The translations under genes and the position numbers were made by a program. The notes under the pieces are model-generated. The model was not told where the DNA came from and searched no databases. It saw only the letters and a list, made by a program, of their open reading frames with translations. A stretch of DNA of 64,000 bases from an uncultured Spirochaetaceae bacterium (GTDB lineage Bacteria > Spirochaetota > Spirochaetia > Treponematales > Treponemataceae), in assembly GCA_902766125.1 (NCBI GenBank), contig CACXCG010000023.1, positions 1 through 64,000 on the forward strand, given 5' to 3'. This document shows positions 42,845-52,468 of this stretch, one piece after another (within the stretch, counting starts at the first letter, position 1; each line of letters begins with the position of its first letter).

Positions 42845-43137
42845 TTTTTTGTCGTCTTTGAAAGGGTAAGCAGGAGAATCTGCATTATTATCAGAAGTAC
42901 CAGGTAGATTATTGCCCCGATTGCAGCAGCGGTTTTGGTAAGTTCATTTCTAAACACCAGGGTAAGACCGCCCAGTGTTACGGTAATAATGCCCATAATC
43001 AAAAAGGCAGACGGAAAAACGCCCATTATTTTTGTATAGGGATTACCTTCGCGGATTCGAAGAATAACAGAAACGGTAATAAAAAGAATTCCCACTACAA
43101 TGAATAAAATGCCAAAAAGAATTAGTTTAGCTGCCAT
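42841..43137 (-). CDS. Small three-span membrane protein
   Basis: 98 aa with three hydrophobic helices (LILFGILFIVVGILFITVSV, MGVFPSAFLIMGIITVTLGG, IGAIIYLVLLIIMQILLLTL). No family recognised. It is translationally coupled to the RluA gene and has its own leaderless-type start. Confidence 0.7.
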   Translation of the reverse strand: MAAKLILFGILFIVVGILFITVSVILRIREGNPYTKIMGVFPSAFLIMGIITVTLGGLTLVFRNELTKTAAAIGAIIYLVLLIIMQILLLTLSKTTKK

Positions 43138-43144
43138 ATTGTCT

Positions 43145-43177
43145 ACTATAGCATAAGCACTAAAAAAATGCTATGCT
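43145..43177. promoter_or_regulatory. Back-to-back leaderless-type promoters at the second macroglobulin gene
   Basis: Minus strand TATAGT (complement of 43145-43150), 7 bases before the ATG at 43137. Plus strand TATGCT (43172-43177), 6 bases before the ATG at 43184. The two boxes are joined by an inverted repeat, TAGCAT / ATGCTA. Start codons are 46 bases apart. Confidence 0.6.
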
Positions 43178-43183
43178 TGGCGT

Positions 43184-46100
43184 ATGCGTAGAAATTTCTT
43201 AAAGGTTAGCACAGCATTATTGTGCGTGGGTTTGTTGTTTGTCGGCTGTAAGAAAAACAAGGCAGCTGATTTATTGTCACGAGGCGGAGGACACAGTGAT
43301 GAAAATCCTGATTTTACGGTCCTTACGTTTGCACCGGATGGAGAACTTCCTTCAACAGTAAAGTATCCTTCAATACAGATTCAGTTTTCTAAACCGGTTA
43401 TTGCACTGGAAAAATTAGGTGAACCAAGCGACAAGTCAGATCTTGTTACTATTGATCCGCCGCTTAACGGTGTGTACCGCTGGTTTGGTACCAGTCTGCT
43501 CAGTTTTGAAAGCAGTGAACCCTGTATTCCGCAGAAAGAATATAAAGTAACGGTTAACCCGAAAGCAACTTCTCTGGACGGAACAAAAATCAGCGGAAAT
43601 ACGCAGTTTATGTTCCACACCGAAGAACTGCAGGTTACCTCTGTCATTCCCGGATACGAAGAAGTAAAGCAGGGAAACTATGTTGATGATGAGGATGTTC
43701 CGGTTGAACTTGCGCGTGATGTTGCAGTGTTCTTCAATGCTCCGGTTAACGCATCATACATTTCAAAATATATTACTGTTCAATCATCTAATGAAACAAA
43801 ATTAGAATACACTGCAGCGCAGGAAAGCGAAAACTGTGTTCGCCTTACACTCAAAAAAGTTCCCGAAGAAGACATAAGTATTTGGGTAACACTTGCAAGT
43901 GGTGCAATGGCAGACAAAGATTGCTATCCTACCTCAGAAGAATCTGAATATAGATATCATACTATTACACCTTTTGCGCTTGCCCGTTTCCGCTCAGAAG
44001 AAATGTACATGGACAGTAAGTATGCTAACCCTGTTACGTTTGTCATGAGCCATCAGCTTAAGCAGGGAAGTGAAGCAGAAGCTGCAAAGTGGATTACCAC
44101 AACACCCGCAATGACCGTTACCGCAGACAATATTTATATAAACGGAACAAACCTTACCGTTCACAGTCTGCCGGTTACCTTTGAATCAGAATACAAAATC
44201 AAACTGTCTGGTGAAGCACATGATGTGTACGGCCGCAAGTTGGGAAGCTCTGTTGAAGAAAAAGTAAAAGTTCCGCCGGCACGAAGTTACGCATCTTTCA
44301 AAGATTACGGTTTCCATATTCTTGAATCACAGTTTGCACCAAAGCTTGTCTTTGAACATCAGAACATTCTTGCTGGCTCTAAGTATTCAGTTGAACCTGT
44401 TTCAGCGGCTGACGGTTCTGAACCAAAAGCAGAACAGCAGTATCAGATTGTAGAACTGAACCCTGATGAAATTCCGCAGAACAAACGAATTATTGAAGCA
44501 GTTGATTTGATTCCTTCTTTGCAGAAAGTTTCTGGCGGTGCATACCGTGGAGCAATCAAATTCAATGCAGACATGAAATATCAGTACCGCTATATTCCCT
44601 GGTACTCAGATAGCAGTGAAGCAGAAATCAGAACTTCTTCAACTGGTAACACACAGTACATTCAGGTAACAGATCTGGGTGTTACGGTTCGTTACGGTTA
44701 CAACAAAATTATTGCACTGGTCACAAGCTTAAGCACGGGTAAACCTGTTGCAAATGCAACCGTCGGTGCAATGTGGATGATATCTCCAACAAGCGATCAG
44801 AAACTGACCCATATTGCAGAAGGATATCACTATGATGCAGTTGCAAGAACTGACTCTAACGGTGTTGCAGTTCTGACAGATTATTCTTTGTCAAGCGACT
44901 TTGTTATTGAAGTAAAGACCAAGGATGACCGTGTTGTATTCTCACCCAATTCTCACCGCATGTGGAGTACTTCTGCATTTAACATTGACAGTGTTGGATT
45001 TGCAAAGAATGAAAGCAGACAGGTTACCTTCCTGTTTACGGACCGCGGCCTGTACAAACCGGGAGAGACTGTTACATTCCGGGGCATTGACCGCACGCTT
45101 AAAACAGGAAAATACAGTTCTTATGCAAACAAAAAATATACGGTACAGCTTACCGACGGTTCATGGAATCCGACTGTATATGCAGAACTGAAGGGTACAA
45201 CTTCTTCTAACGGAACAATGTGGGGATCCTTCAAGATTCCTGCAGATGCTGAACCCGGATACTATACCATCAGATATAGTCGTGGAGAATACGACCGCTA
45301 CAATTCTCCGGCAACCTGTTCAATTCAGGTACAGTTCTTTGAACGCCTTAGATTTGAAGCAAAATCTTCTATTGCAAACATAACCTATTACTCAGGCGAC
45401 ACTCTCAACGCTCAGATAAATGCACAGTATCTTGGCGGCGGCAGCATGGGTAACGCATCATACGACAGCTGGTGGACACGCGAACCTGTTGGATTCAGTC
45501 CTAAGAGCGTACAGTATGACGGTTTTGCATTCGGACCTCAGAAAGGTTACGACGGAAGAACTTCTCTTAATTCTTCAGAAGGCATGCTTGATGGTGCAGG
45601 TGCTGCAACAGAGTCACAGAAAACCGGCGGTGAAAAACTTGACGGTATGGCATACGCGTATCGTTTTGAAGCACAGGTAACCGACAGCGGAAACCAGACA
45701 ATCAGTACGACAGCCCGTACCGTTGTTCATCCGGCTAAGTTCTATATTGGTGTCAGTTCACCTAAGGGTGTAAACGGTTTTGCAAAGAAAGGCGACACTG
45801 TAACCTTTGATTATGTTTGTGTTACTCCTGAGGAAACCGCACCGCTTGCAAAAGATCTTCCCACCGGTAAGAACAAAAAACTTAAGGTTGAACTTCTGCG
45901 TTACGAATGGAAGCAGGTTCAGCAGGTAAGCTGGAACGGACAGATTAATACGCGTTACGAACAGACGCTTGAAGTTGAAAACGAACAGGAACTTGATCTG
46001 TCAGGAACTGCAACCCGTACCTCATTTACCGTTGTTCCTCCTAAGGGCGGTTCATATCTCATCCGTCTTACAACACAGGATGCACGCGAAAATAAAATTA

Positions 46101-49066
46101 TCACCGAACGTCACTTCTATGTTACCAGCAGCGACTGGTACTGGTTCAACCGTGACGACGCAGAAGAAATTTCTATGACGCCGGACAAGTCACAGTATGC
46201 GGTTGGTGACACTGCTCATATTCTGATGCAGAGTCCTCTTGAAAAAGGAACGTACCTGATGACGGTAGAGCGCGAAGGAATTCTCTCTCACAAAGTGATG
46301 AACATTGATGTTCCTACCAGCGTGATTGATGTTCCCATTGAAGAAGGATTTGTTCCTGTTATGTACGTAACGCTTTCTTCTTACTCAGTGCGTGACGGTA
46401 AACCGCAGAATGACTATGATACTCCTGACTTAGGAAAACCCAAGGGATACTTTGGTCTTGCAACACTGGTGGTAGATCCTGCATTCAAGAGTTTTGATAT
46501 TTCTGTTACCACAGATAAGCCTTCATATCGTCCCGGTGAAAAAGCAACCGTAACGTTACGCGCAACCAAAAACGGAAAGGCTGTTCCGAATGCAGAAATT
46601 ACACTGATGGCAGTTGATCGCGGTGTTATTGATCTGATTGACTATCATGTTCGTAACCCGATTGAACACTTCTATAATCCCTATCTGTTCCCTGATTGTG
46701 TTAAGGGCGGCGACTCTCGTTCTCTGCTTATTGATCCGGTAACGTATGAGATTAAGAATCTTGTTGGCGGTGATGCAGACGAAGAAGACAGTGCAAAATT
46801 CACTGAACGCAAAAACTTTGAACCGACCGCTGTATTTGTGCCCAATCTGGTAACCGATGCAAACGGTAATGTAACGTATACCTTTACCTTACCCGATTCT
46901 CTTACTGCATACCGCATTACGGCAGTTGGTGTGAAAGAAGATACCTTTGGTATCAGCGAAAGTCAGATGGATGTTGCAGAACCCATTTCTGTTCGCTCTG
47001 TACTTCCCCGTCAGCTGCGTGTAAACGATCAGGGTGAACTTGGTGTTACCATTTCTAACCTGACTTCCGGTGCACAGGATGTTACGGTAAGTCTTGCAGT
47101 GTACAGTGGTGTAGAAAAAACCGGAGTAGAGCAGTCTGAAGATGACGTGCAGAAACTTCCCGGACTTGCAGCAGTAAACGGTGAAGCACAGAAGACACTT
47201 AAAGTTCCGGCTAACAGTACGCAGGCGCTCATGTTTATGATAGACGCTAAACTGCAGGGCTGGATAACGGTAGAATTTACGGTTAAGAGTAATCTGATAA
47301 ACGAACGCATTTTACTGCCGCTCGAAATCCAGAAGAACTACATCTTTGAAACCGTAACCACAATCGGTGAACTTCCGCTTAGCGGATCTTCTGCTAAGAC
47401 AGAAGAAATGATTGTTATTCCTTCAGGTGCAGACGACAACCAGGGCAGCCTGTATGTTCAGCTTGATCCTACTCGCCTTGGAACACTGACAGAATCTGTT
47501 AACTATGTATTCCGCTATCCGTATGGATGTATGGAACAGCGCTCAGCAGGAGTGTTCCCGCTGCTTGCCTTTGGCGACTACATCAAAGTGTTTGGACTGC
47601 AGTCAGAAGTTCGCAATCCGAAACGTGTTGCTGCAAAAGAAATTGCTTCTTGGGGCAAAGTTCAGCTGCGTAACGGTGCATTCCCCTACTGGCCCACAGG
47701 AACAGAAGCAAACAATTACGTAACGTTCCGCATTGGTGAAATCCTTGCACTTGCACTTAATCAGGGACTTAAGGTTGATAAAGATATCGATATCAACAAG
47801 TTGAGTCAGTACATTGGCGGTGAAGTCAACAAGCTTACATATGGCAATAACGGTAAAAATGCGCTTTCTGGTTATAGTGCATACACTGTTGCTTACGGAT
47901 GCTATGTCATTGAATGTCTTGATGGCGGTAAGGGTTCAACTGCTGCTCACCTGCAGAAAGTACTTGATGCAAATGTACAGGATATTCCGACACTTGCACT
48001 CTGTGGTCTTGCATACCTTAAGAGCGGTAAGACAGATAAAGCACAGGCAATTGCAGAACTGCTGCGTAAGTATACAAAGTATTCTTCACGCGGAATTGAT
48101 ATTGCTTCACCCAATCAGGATTACTGGTACTGGTCATTCCTGAACGGTAAGGTTGAAGATTATTCACTTATGTTACAGTTCTTCTCTGAGTACGAACCTG
48201 ATTCTGACATTAACCAGCGTCTGGTTTACGAACTGCTTGAACTGCAGCGCTCAAGCCACGGTTACTGGGTTAACACTTCACAGACAACCCGTGCATTGAT
48301 TGCAATCCGTTCATACATCAAGAACGAAGGCCTTGAGTCAACAAACTTTACTGCAGCAGCACTGCTTAACGGAAAGAAATTTGTTGACGGTTCATTCAAA
48401 GGACTTGGTGCTGATCCTGTAGAAAAGACAGCAGACTTTACCGAAGAACCTGTACGCGGCGTAAAACGCAATGTTCAGGTTCCTGTTGAATTCCAGGCAA
48501 ACGGTCAGGGAAAACTGTTCTATACGGTTTCAATGAAGTACGCAATTCCTGCAGCAGAACAGAAAGCACGTGACGAAGGTCTGTGTGTCTACACTGAAAT
48601 CATTGATGTTAAGACCGGTGAACGGGTAACAGACGACAAACTGGTAGCCGGAAATGTTTACCGCCAGGTTGTATATCTTTCTTCAACCCGTACCCGTGAA
48701 TTTGTTGCATTGCGTGCGACAATTCCTGCAGGTGCTGAAGTATTGAATGCAGCCTTTGTCACCACCGGTTCTGTTTCTCCTGATACACAGTCTCAGGAAA
48801 AAGATTACGATGACTGGGATGAATATTGGGATGATTACTACGATGACTGGTATGAAAACTACAACTGGGGTCTGTCACATCAGGCAATTTACGACAGCGA
48901 AGTTCAGTACTTCTGGAATTACTTCCCTGCAGGTAACCAGAGTGTAGAATTCCTGTTCCGTGCAACTCGTAAGGGTACATACAATACTCCGTCAAGTACG
49001 GCAGAATGTATGTATCAGGACGAAATCTTTGGTCGTTCAAGCGGTAAAGTGTGGACGATTGAATGA
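43184..49066 (+). CDS. Bacterial alpha-2-macroglobulin lipoprotein (copy 2)
   Basis: 1960 aa. Lipobox FVGC follows a signal peptide. Domain order matches copy 1 at 21295, including repeated MG-type domains and the thioester YPYGCMEQRS (Cys1449). Near the C-terminus is an Asp/Tyr/Trp-rich insert (about residues 1868-1890) missing from copy 1. Its last bases overlap the start of pbpC (ATGA at 49063-49066). The same macroglobulin-PBP1C pairing is known from Proteobacteria, where the pair is proposed to trap proteases and repair peptidoglycan when the outer membrane is breached. Confidence 0.93.
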   Translation: MRRNFLKVSTALLCVGLLFVGCKKNKAADLLSRGGGHSDENPDFTVLTFAPDGELPSTVKYPSIQIQFSKPVIALEKLGEPSDKSDLVTIDPPLNGVYRWFGTSLLSFESSEPCIPQKEYKVTVNPKATSLDGTKISGNTQFMFHTEELQVTSVIPGYEEVKQGNYVDDEDVPVELARDVAVFFNAPVNASYISKYITVQSSNETKLEYTAAQESENCVRLTLKKVPEEDISIWVTLASGAMADKDCYPTSEESEYRYHTITPFALARFRSEEMYMDSKYANPVTFVMSHQLKQGSEAEAAKWITTTPAMTVTADNIYINGTNLTVHSLPVTFESEYKIKLSGEAHDVYGRKLGSSVEEKVKVPPARSYASFKDYGFHILESQFAPKLVFEHQNILAGSKYSVEPVSAADGSEPKAEQQYQIVELNPDEIPQNKRIIEAVDLIPSLQKVSGGAYRGAIKFNADMKYQYRYIPWYSDSSEAEIRTSSTGNTQYIQVTDLGVTVRYGYNKIIALVTSLSTGKPVANATVGAMWMISPTSDQKLTHIAEGYHYDAVARTDSNGVAVLTDYSLSSDFVIEVKTKDDRVVFSPNSHRMWSTSAFNIDSVGFAKNESRQVTFLFTDRGLYKPGETVTFRGIDRTLKTGKYSSYANKKYTVQLTDGSWNPTVYAELKGTTSSNGTMWGSFKIPADAEPGYYTIRYSRGEYDRYNSPATCSIQVQFFERLRFEAKSSIANITYYSGDTLNAQINAQYLGGGSMGNASYDSWWTREPVGFSPKSVQYDGFAFGPQKGYDGRTSLNSSEGMLDGAGAATESQKTGGEKLDGMAYAYRFEAQVTDSGNQTISTTARTVVHPAKFYIGVSSPKGVNGFAKKGDTVTFDYVCVTPEETAPLAKDLPTGKNKKLKVELLRYEWKQVQQVSWNGQINTRYEQTLEVENEQELDLSGTATRTSFTVVPPKGGSYLIRLTTQDARENKIITERHFYVTSSDWYWFNRDDAEEISMTPDKSQYAVGDTAHILMQSPLEKGTYLMTVEREGILSHKVMNIDVPTSVIDVPIEEGFVPVMYVTLSSYSVRDGKPQNDYDTPDLGKPKGYFGLATLVVDPAFKSFDISVTTDKPSYRPGEKATVTLRATKNGKAVPNAEITLMAVDRGVIDLIDYHVRNPIEHFYNPYLFPDCVKGGDSRSLLIDPVTYEIKNLVGGDADEEDSAKFTERKNFEPTAVFVPNLVTDANGNVTYTFTLPDSLTAYRITAVGVKEDTFGISESQMDVAEPISVRSVLPRQLRVNDQGELGVTISNLTSGAQDVTVSLAVYSGVEKTGVEQSEDDVQKLPGLAAVNGEAQKTLKVPANSTQALMFMIDAKLQGWITVEFTVKSNLINERILLPLEIQKNYIFETVTTIGELPLSGSSAKTEEMIVIPSGADDNQGSLYVQLDPTRLGTLTESVNYVFRYPYGCMEQRSAGVFPLLAFGDYIKVFGLQSEVRNPKRVAAKEIASWGKVQLRNGAFPYWPTGTEANNYVTFRIGEILALALNQGLKVDKDIDINKLSQYIGGEVNKLTYGNNGKNALSGYSAYTVAYGCYVIECLDGGKGSTAAHLQKVLDANVQDIPTLALCGLAYLKSGKTDKAQAIAELLRKYTKYSSRGIDIASPNQDYWYWSFLNGKVEDYSLMLQFFSEYEPDSDINQRLVYELLELQRSSHGYWVNTSQTTRALIAIRSYIKNEGLESTNFTAAALLNGKKFVDGSFKGLGADPVEKTADFTEEPVRGVKRNVQVPVEFQANGQGKLFYTVSMKYAIPAAEQKARDEGLCVYTEIIDVKTGERVTDDKLVAGNVYRQVVYLSSTRTREFVALRATIPAGAEVLNAAFVTTGSVSPDTQSQEKDYDDWDEYWDDYYDDWYENYNWGLSHQAIYDSEVQYFWNYFPAGNQSVEFLFRATRKGTYNTPSSTAECMYQDEIFGRSSGKVWTIE

Positions 49067-51219
49067 GAATAAAGCGGTTTTGCTTTAAGCGATGGCAGAT
49101 TGTGCTGCTGTCGCTGGTGGCAGTTTTAGGAATAACCTGGTTGCTCTTAAAGCTGCTGCCTAGTCCTTCGTTAAACGCATTTATGCAGCGGCAGAACAGT
49201 ACGCGGTTTTACGACCGTAACGGCAATCTGCTGCATATACTTGCGCTTGATGAAGGGTTACGCCGCGAATGGTATGATTTAGAAGATATACCTGAAGATG
49301 TACAAAACGCATTCATCGAAGCAGAAGACAAAAACTTTTATCATCATCCCGGAGTAGATGTAAGTGCAGTCTTTAGGGCTGCCTCTCAGAATAAAGAAGC
49401 AGGAAGAATTGTAAGCGGTGCCTCTACCATAACCATGCAGCTGGTACGCATTATCTATCCGCGTAAAAACGGTACCGTTACTCTTGGCGTTAAAATCAAA
49501 GAAGTATTCCGTGCACTGTATCTTGAAATCAAGCTGACAAAAAAACAGATTCTTGAGCTGTACCTTAATTCAGTTCCGTTTGGAAAACAGGTTGAAGGTG
49601 TTGGCAGTGCAAGCCGCAGTTTTTTTGGTGTTACTCCAGAGCAGCTTACGCAGCAGCAGATAGAAGTTCTTGCAAAGATTCCCCGCAGACCAGCCGATTA
49701 CGCACCTGAGAAAGTGTACGACTATCCGTCACGGTGTCCGCATTTTATTCAGTATGTTATTTCACGTTATGCACAGACGCAGTCGGTTATGCCAAACGAC
49801 ATGACGCTCAGCATCAGTGCAGAATGGAATGAACTGACAGAACGCTTTATTCAGCTTAAGCTTAATGAATTTGCAGATGCCCGTATTCATAACGGAGCAG
49901 CGCTTGTTGTAAACAATGCGACAGGAGAAGTTTTAGTCTGGTGCGGTAATGCAAGTTTTGACGATAAAGAACATAACGGTGAAATAGACGGAGTTCTGGT
50001 TGAAAATCAGCCGGGCAGTTCTATGAAACCATTTTTATATGCACGCTCATTGGAACGGGGTTTTTCTCCATCAGAAGTGCTTCCCGATATTCCGCTTGAT
50101 TTTGGTGGAGCACAGGTATATGTTCCGCTTAACTTTAACAACAGATACAACGGACCTGTACGCATGCGGGTTGCGCTTGCATCAAGTCTTAACATTCCCG
50201 CAGTATATGTGCTGTACCGCATTGGTGTTGATGATTACATGGAATGTTTGGACAGTTTGGGATTTGATTCTTTGAAGGGAACCAGAGATTCAACCGGCCT
50301 TTCTATTGCATTGGGAAGCAGTGAAGTTTCTTTGCTGGAAATGGTACGGGCGTTTTCTGTATTCCCTCGTGACGGAAAAGTTTTGCAGGATGTAGCAGTA
50401 GTTCCCTCGGCAGCACAGGAAGGCAAGCGTGTGTATGCAAAAGATACTGCACGGATTTTGTGCGACATGCTGAGTGACAAAAATGCACGCGTATTGGGAT
50501 TTGGAAATGCAAAAGTGTTTGAGACTTCGTATCCGAGCATGTTTAAAACAGGAACATCAAATCAGTATCAGAACATAATTGCATTAGGTGCAACTTCAGA
50601 ACTCACTGTTGGTGTGTGGATGGGTAACTTTGAAGGAGAAACGGTTGTAGGTCAGACAGGAAGCAGCATACCTGCAGCAGTAGTGCGCACTATTCTTGAT
50701 GAATTGACCAAAACGTATGGAGCACAGCAGTTTGCTCAGCCGGAATCTTATGTTCAGCAGAATATTTGTACGCTTTCGGGAATGAAGGCAACGGAAGACT
50801 GTCCGTCTGTTTCGCGTGAATACATTGCGCAGGGAAGGGCAGGAAACTTTACTCCGTGTACCTGGCATGAAACCAGAAACGGAAAGACAATTATAAAATA
50901 TCCGTCAGAGTATCAGCATTGGGCAGCACAAAAAAACATTTCTGGTGAAATACAGCTTGATGGAAGTGAGCTTTCGTTTTTATATCCGCGGAATAATGCT
51001 CAGTTTATTTTTGATCCGACAATCAAACCTGATGCACAGATGCTTGCGGTTGAAGTAACCGGCGGTCATCATACCAGTGCAACATTGTACTACGACGGAA
51101 AAAACAAGGGAACAGTAAGCGATGTGTTCTCGTGGCATATCGCACTTGAACGCGGCACACACACTCTCACGGTTGAATGTGGCAGTGAGCGCACAAGCAT
51201 TACGTTTACCGTAAAATAA
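49063..51219 (+). CDS. pbpC: Penicillin-binding protein 1C
   Basis: 718 aa. One N-terminal membrane anchor (IVLLSLVAVLGITWLLLKLL). Glycosyltransferase 51 domain: FIEAEDKNFYHHPGVD with the catalytic Glu and GASTITMQLVR. Transpeptidase domain: SSMKPFLYA (SxxK), ASSLNIPA (SxN) and FKTGTSNQYQ (KTG). The C-terminus from about 625 is the beta-sandwich BiPBP_C domain typical of PBP1C. It polymerises and cross-links peptidoglycan in the periplasm. Translation is coupled to the macroglobulin gene. Confidence 0.95.
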   Translation: MRIKRFCFKRWQIVLLSLVAVLGITWLLLKLLPSPSLNAFMQRQNSTRFYDRNGNLLHILALDEGLRREWYDLEDIPEDVQNAFIEAEDKNFYHHPGVDVSAVFRAASQNKEAGRIVSGASTITMQLVRIIYPRKNGTVTLGVKIKEVFRALYLEIKLTKKQILELYLNSVPFGKQVEGVGSASRSFFGVTPEQLTQQQIEVLAKIPRRPADYAPEKVYDYPSRCPHFIQYVISRYAQTQSVMPNDMTLSISAEWNELTERFIQLKLNEFADARIHNGAALVVNNATGEVLVWCGNASFDDKEHNGEIDGVLVENQPGSSMKPFLYARSLERGFSPSEVLPDIPLDFGGAQVYVPLNFNNRYNGPVRMRVALASSLNIPAVYVLYRIGVDDYMECLDSLGFDSLKGTRDSTGLSIALGSSEVSLLEMVRAFSVFPRDGKVLQDVAVVPSAAQEGKRVYAKDTARILCDMLSDKNARVLGFGNAKVFETSYPSMFKTGTSNQYQNIIALGATSELTVGVWMGNFEGETVVGQTGSSIPAAVVRTILDELTKTYGAQQFAQPESYVQQNICTLSGMKATEDCPSVSREYIAQGRAGNFTPCTWHETRNGKTIIKYPSEYQHWAAQKNISGEIQLDGSELSFLYPRNNAQFIFDPTIKPDAQMLAVEVTGGHHTSATLYYDGKNKGTVSDVFSWHIALERGTHTLTVECGSERTSITFTVK

Positions 51220-51221
51220 AT

Positions 51222-51842
51222 TTATTCAGACTGAACCCGCTGATCGTTTATAGCAAAAATCTTTTTTGCAGTTCCTGCGACCGTACACATAAATATAGCA
51301 GGTCCAACAATCAGAAGCAGAATGAGCGTTACTTTATTCCACAGACAGGCACCAATTTCTACCGCAAGTACCAGAAGCAAAAGCAGTGTTTTTCCAATGT
51401 GCTGGGTTGCAAGCAAAAAAGAATTCTGTATGTGTTTGTAGAATTTGTTTTCGTACTTGGCACACAGCGGGTAGGCATAGAGCAGAGAAAAGAATACTGC
51501 GGCAAAAGAAACAATGCTTACGACAATAAGTGCAATAGAAGGATCTTCGGATTTAGTTAGAATCTGCGCATCAAGATACAGTGCATAAATGGCAACGGCA
51601 GTAATAAGCCACAGGATAGTACCCTGTTTCCAGTTTTGTGCAAAGGCTTTGAAAAAATCTTTAAACACATAGCCTTCAGTTCCGTCAATAACGCGGAATA
51701 TAACGGTGTAAGCGGCAACCGTTGCAGCTCCCGCGGTTACGACAGGAAGACAGCAGATAAGCCAGCAGAACTGAATGGTAACAATGTTGGTAAGCATAAC
51801 CATAGCCTTGTATAGTTTGCCGTCGGTACTAAAAATAGACAT
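51222..51842 (-). CDS. YesL/DUF624-like membrane protein
   Basis: 206 aa with five hydrophobic segments. FCWLICCLPVVTAGAATVAAY near the N-terminus is the DUF624/YesL mark. The function of the family is unknown; relatives often sit by sugar uptake genes, but none is here. It converges on pbpC with a 2-base gap and has its own leaderless-type promoter. Confidence 0.75.
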   Translation of the reverse strand: MSIFSTDGKLYKAMVMLTNIVTIQFCWLICCLPVVTAGAATVAAYTVIFRVIDGTEGYVFKDFFKAFAQNWKQGTILWLITAVAIYALYLDAQILTKSEDPSIALIVVSIVSFAAVFFSLLYAYPLCAKYENKFYKHIQNSFLLATQHIGKTLLLLLVLAVEIGACLWNKVTLILLLIVGPAIFMCTVAGTAKKIFAINDQRVQSE

Positions 51843-51848
51843 AAGTGT

Positions 51849-51877
51849 ATGATATAGAAATTTACAGTGAAATACAA
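51849..51877 (-). promoter_or_regulatory. Leaderless-type promoter of the YesL-like gene
   Basis: Minus strand: TTGTAT (complement of 51872-51877), 17 bases, TATCAT (complement of 51849-51854), 6 bases, ATG at 51842. Confidence 0.65.
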
Positions 51878-51923
51878 CATTTTTTTACATTTGTTAGTCA
51901 TTTTTGAAAATCAGTGCCAATAG

Positions 51924-52376
51924 ATATTTGGAGAAGGGTTACCGTGTTATACAAAGCAAACAAAATTTGCAGAAACAGATGCACTTGCGTATGATGACAA
52001 AACTCATGCCATGTTTTATAATGCAAGTGCGTGGAGCAAGGTAGAAAACCCCGAAGCAAAGTCCTTGCTGCGATTTATTTACGAGGGAACAGCAGAGTCA
52101 GTTTTTTCTAAACAACTGGAAACTTCTGTTGATGATGCAAAGATAAGCCCTGAAGAGGAAGGCGATTACATGTACTTTATAGATATTCTTGAAGAAGAAA
52201 AAGAAGCAGCGCGTGCGGAAGCATTTACAGAAGGCATTACAAAAGGTCATGCAGATGGTATGCTTGAAGAACAAAAAAAGACGGCAGTAACCATGCAGTC
52301 TATGGGGCTTACCTTAGAGCAAATAGCAACTGCCTTGCGCGTTACGAAAGAAAAAGCCCAAGAGTACTTACAATAA
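51924..52376 (+). pseudogene. Remnant of an Rpn/PD-(D/E)XK nuclease-family transposase
   Basis: Only the C-terminal part remains. The reading frame is open from 51924 after a stop, with family residues (FAETDALAYDDKTHAMFYN) upstream of the first ATG at 52011. The rest, KSLLRFIYEGTAESV and EGITKGHADGMLEEQKKTAV with a closing helix-turn-helix-like segment, matches the tail of recombination-promoting nuclease/putative transposase proteins. The catalytic N-terminal domain is missing, there is no ribosome site, and the 5' edge falls in AT-rich DNA. It marks past mobile DNA between the YesL-like and outer-membrane protein genes. Confidence 0.75.
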
Positions 52377-52396
52377 GACCAATACGAATAACAAAG

Positions 52397-52426
52397 AAAC
52401 CCCCGCCTCTTTCGAAGCGGGGGTTT
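52397..52426. terminator. Strong bidirectional terminator
   Basis: Perfect 10-bp stem AAACCCCCGC (52397-52406) with GCGGGGGTTT (52417-52426). It lies 20 bases after the Rpn remnant on the plus strand and 43 bases after the outer-membrane protein gene on the minus strand, where a T-rich stretch follows. Confidence 0.85.
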
Positions 52427-52468
52427 AGCTTTTAACGCTAACAGTTAAGAATAACTAGTTGCACAAAC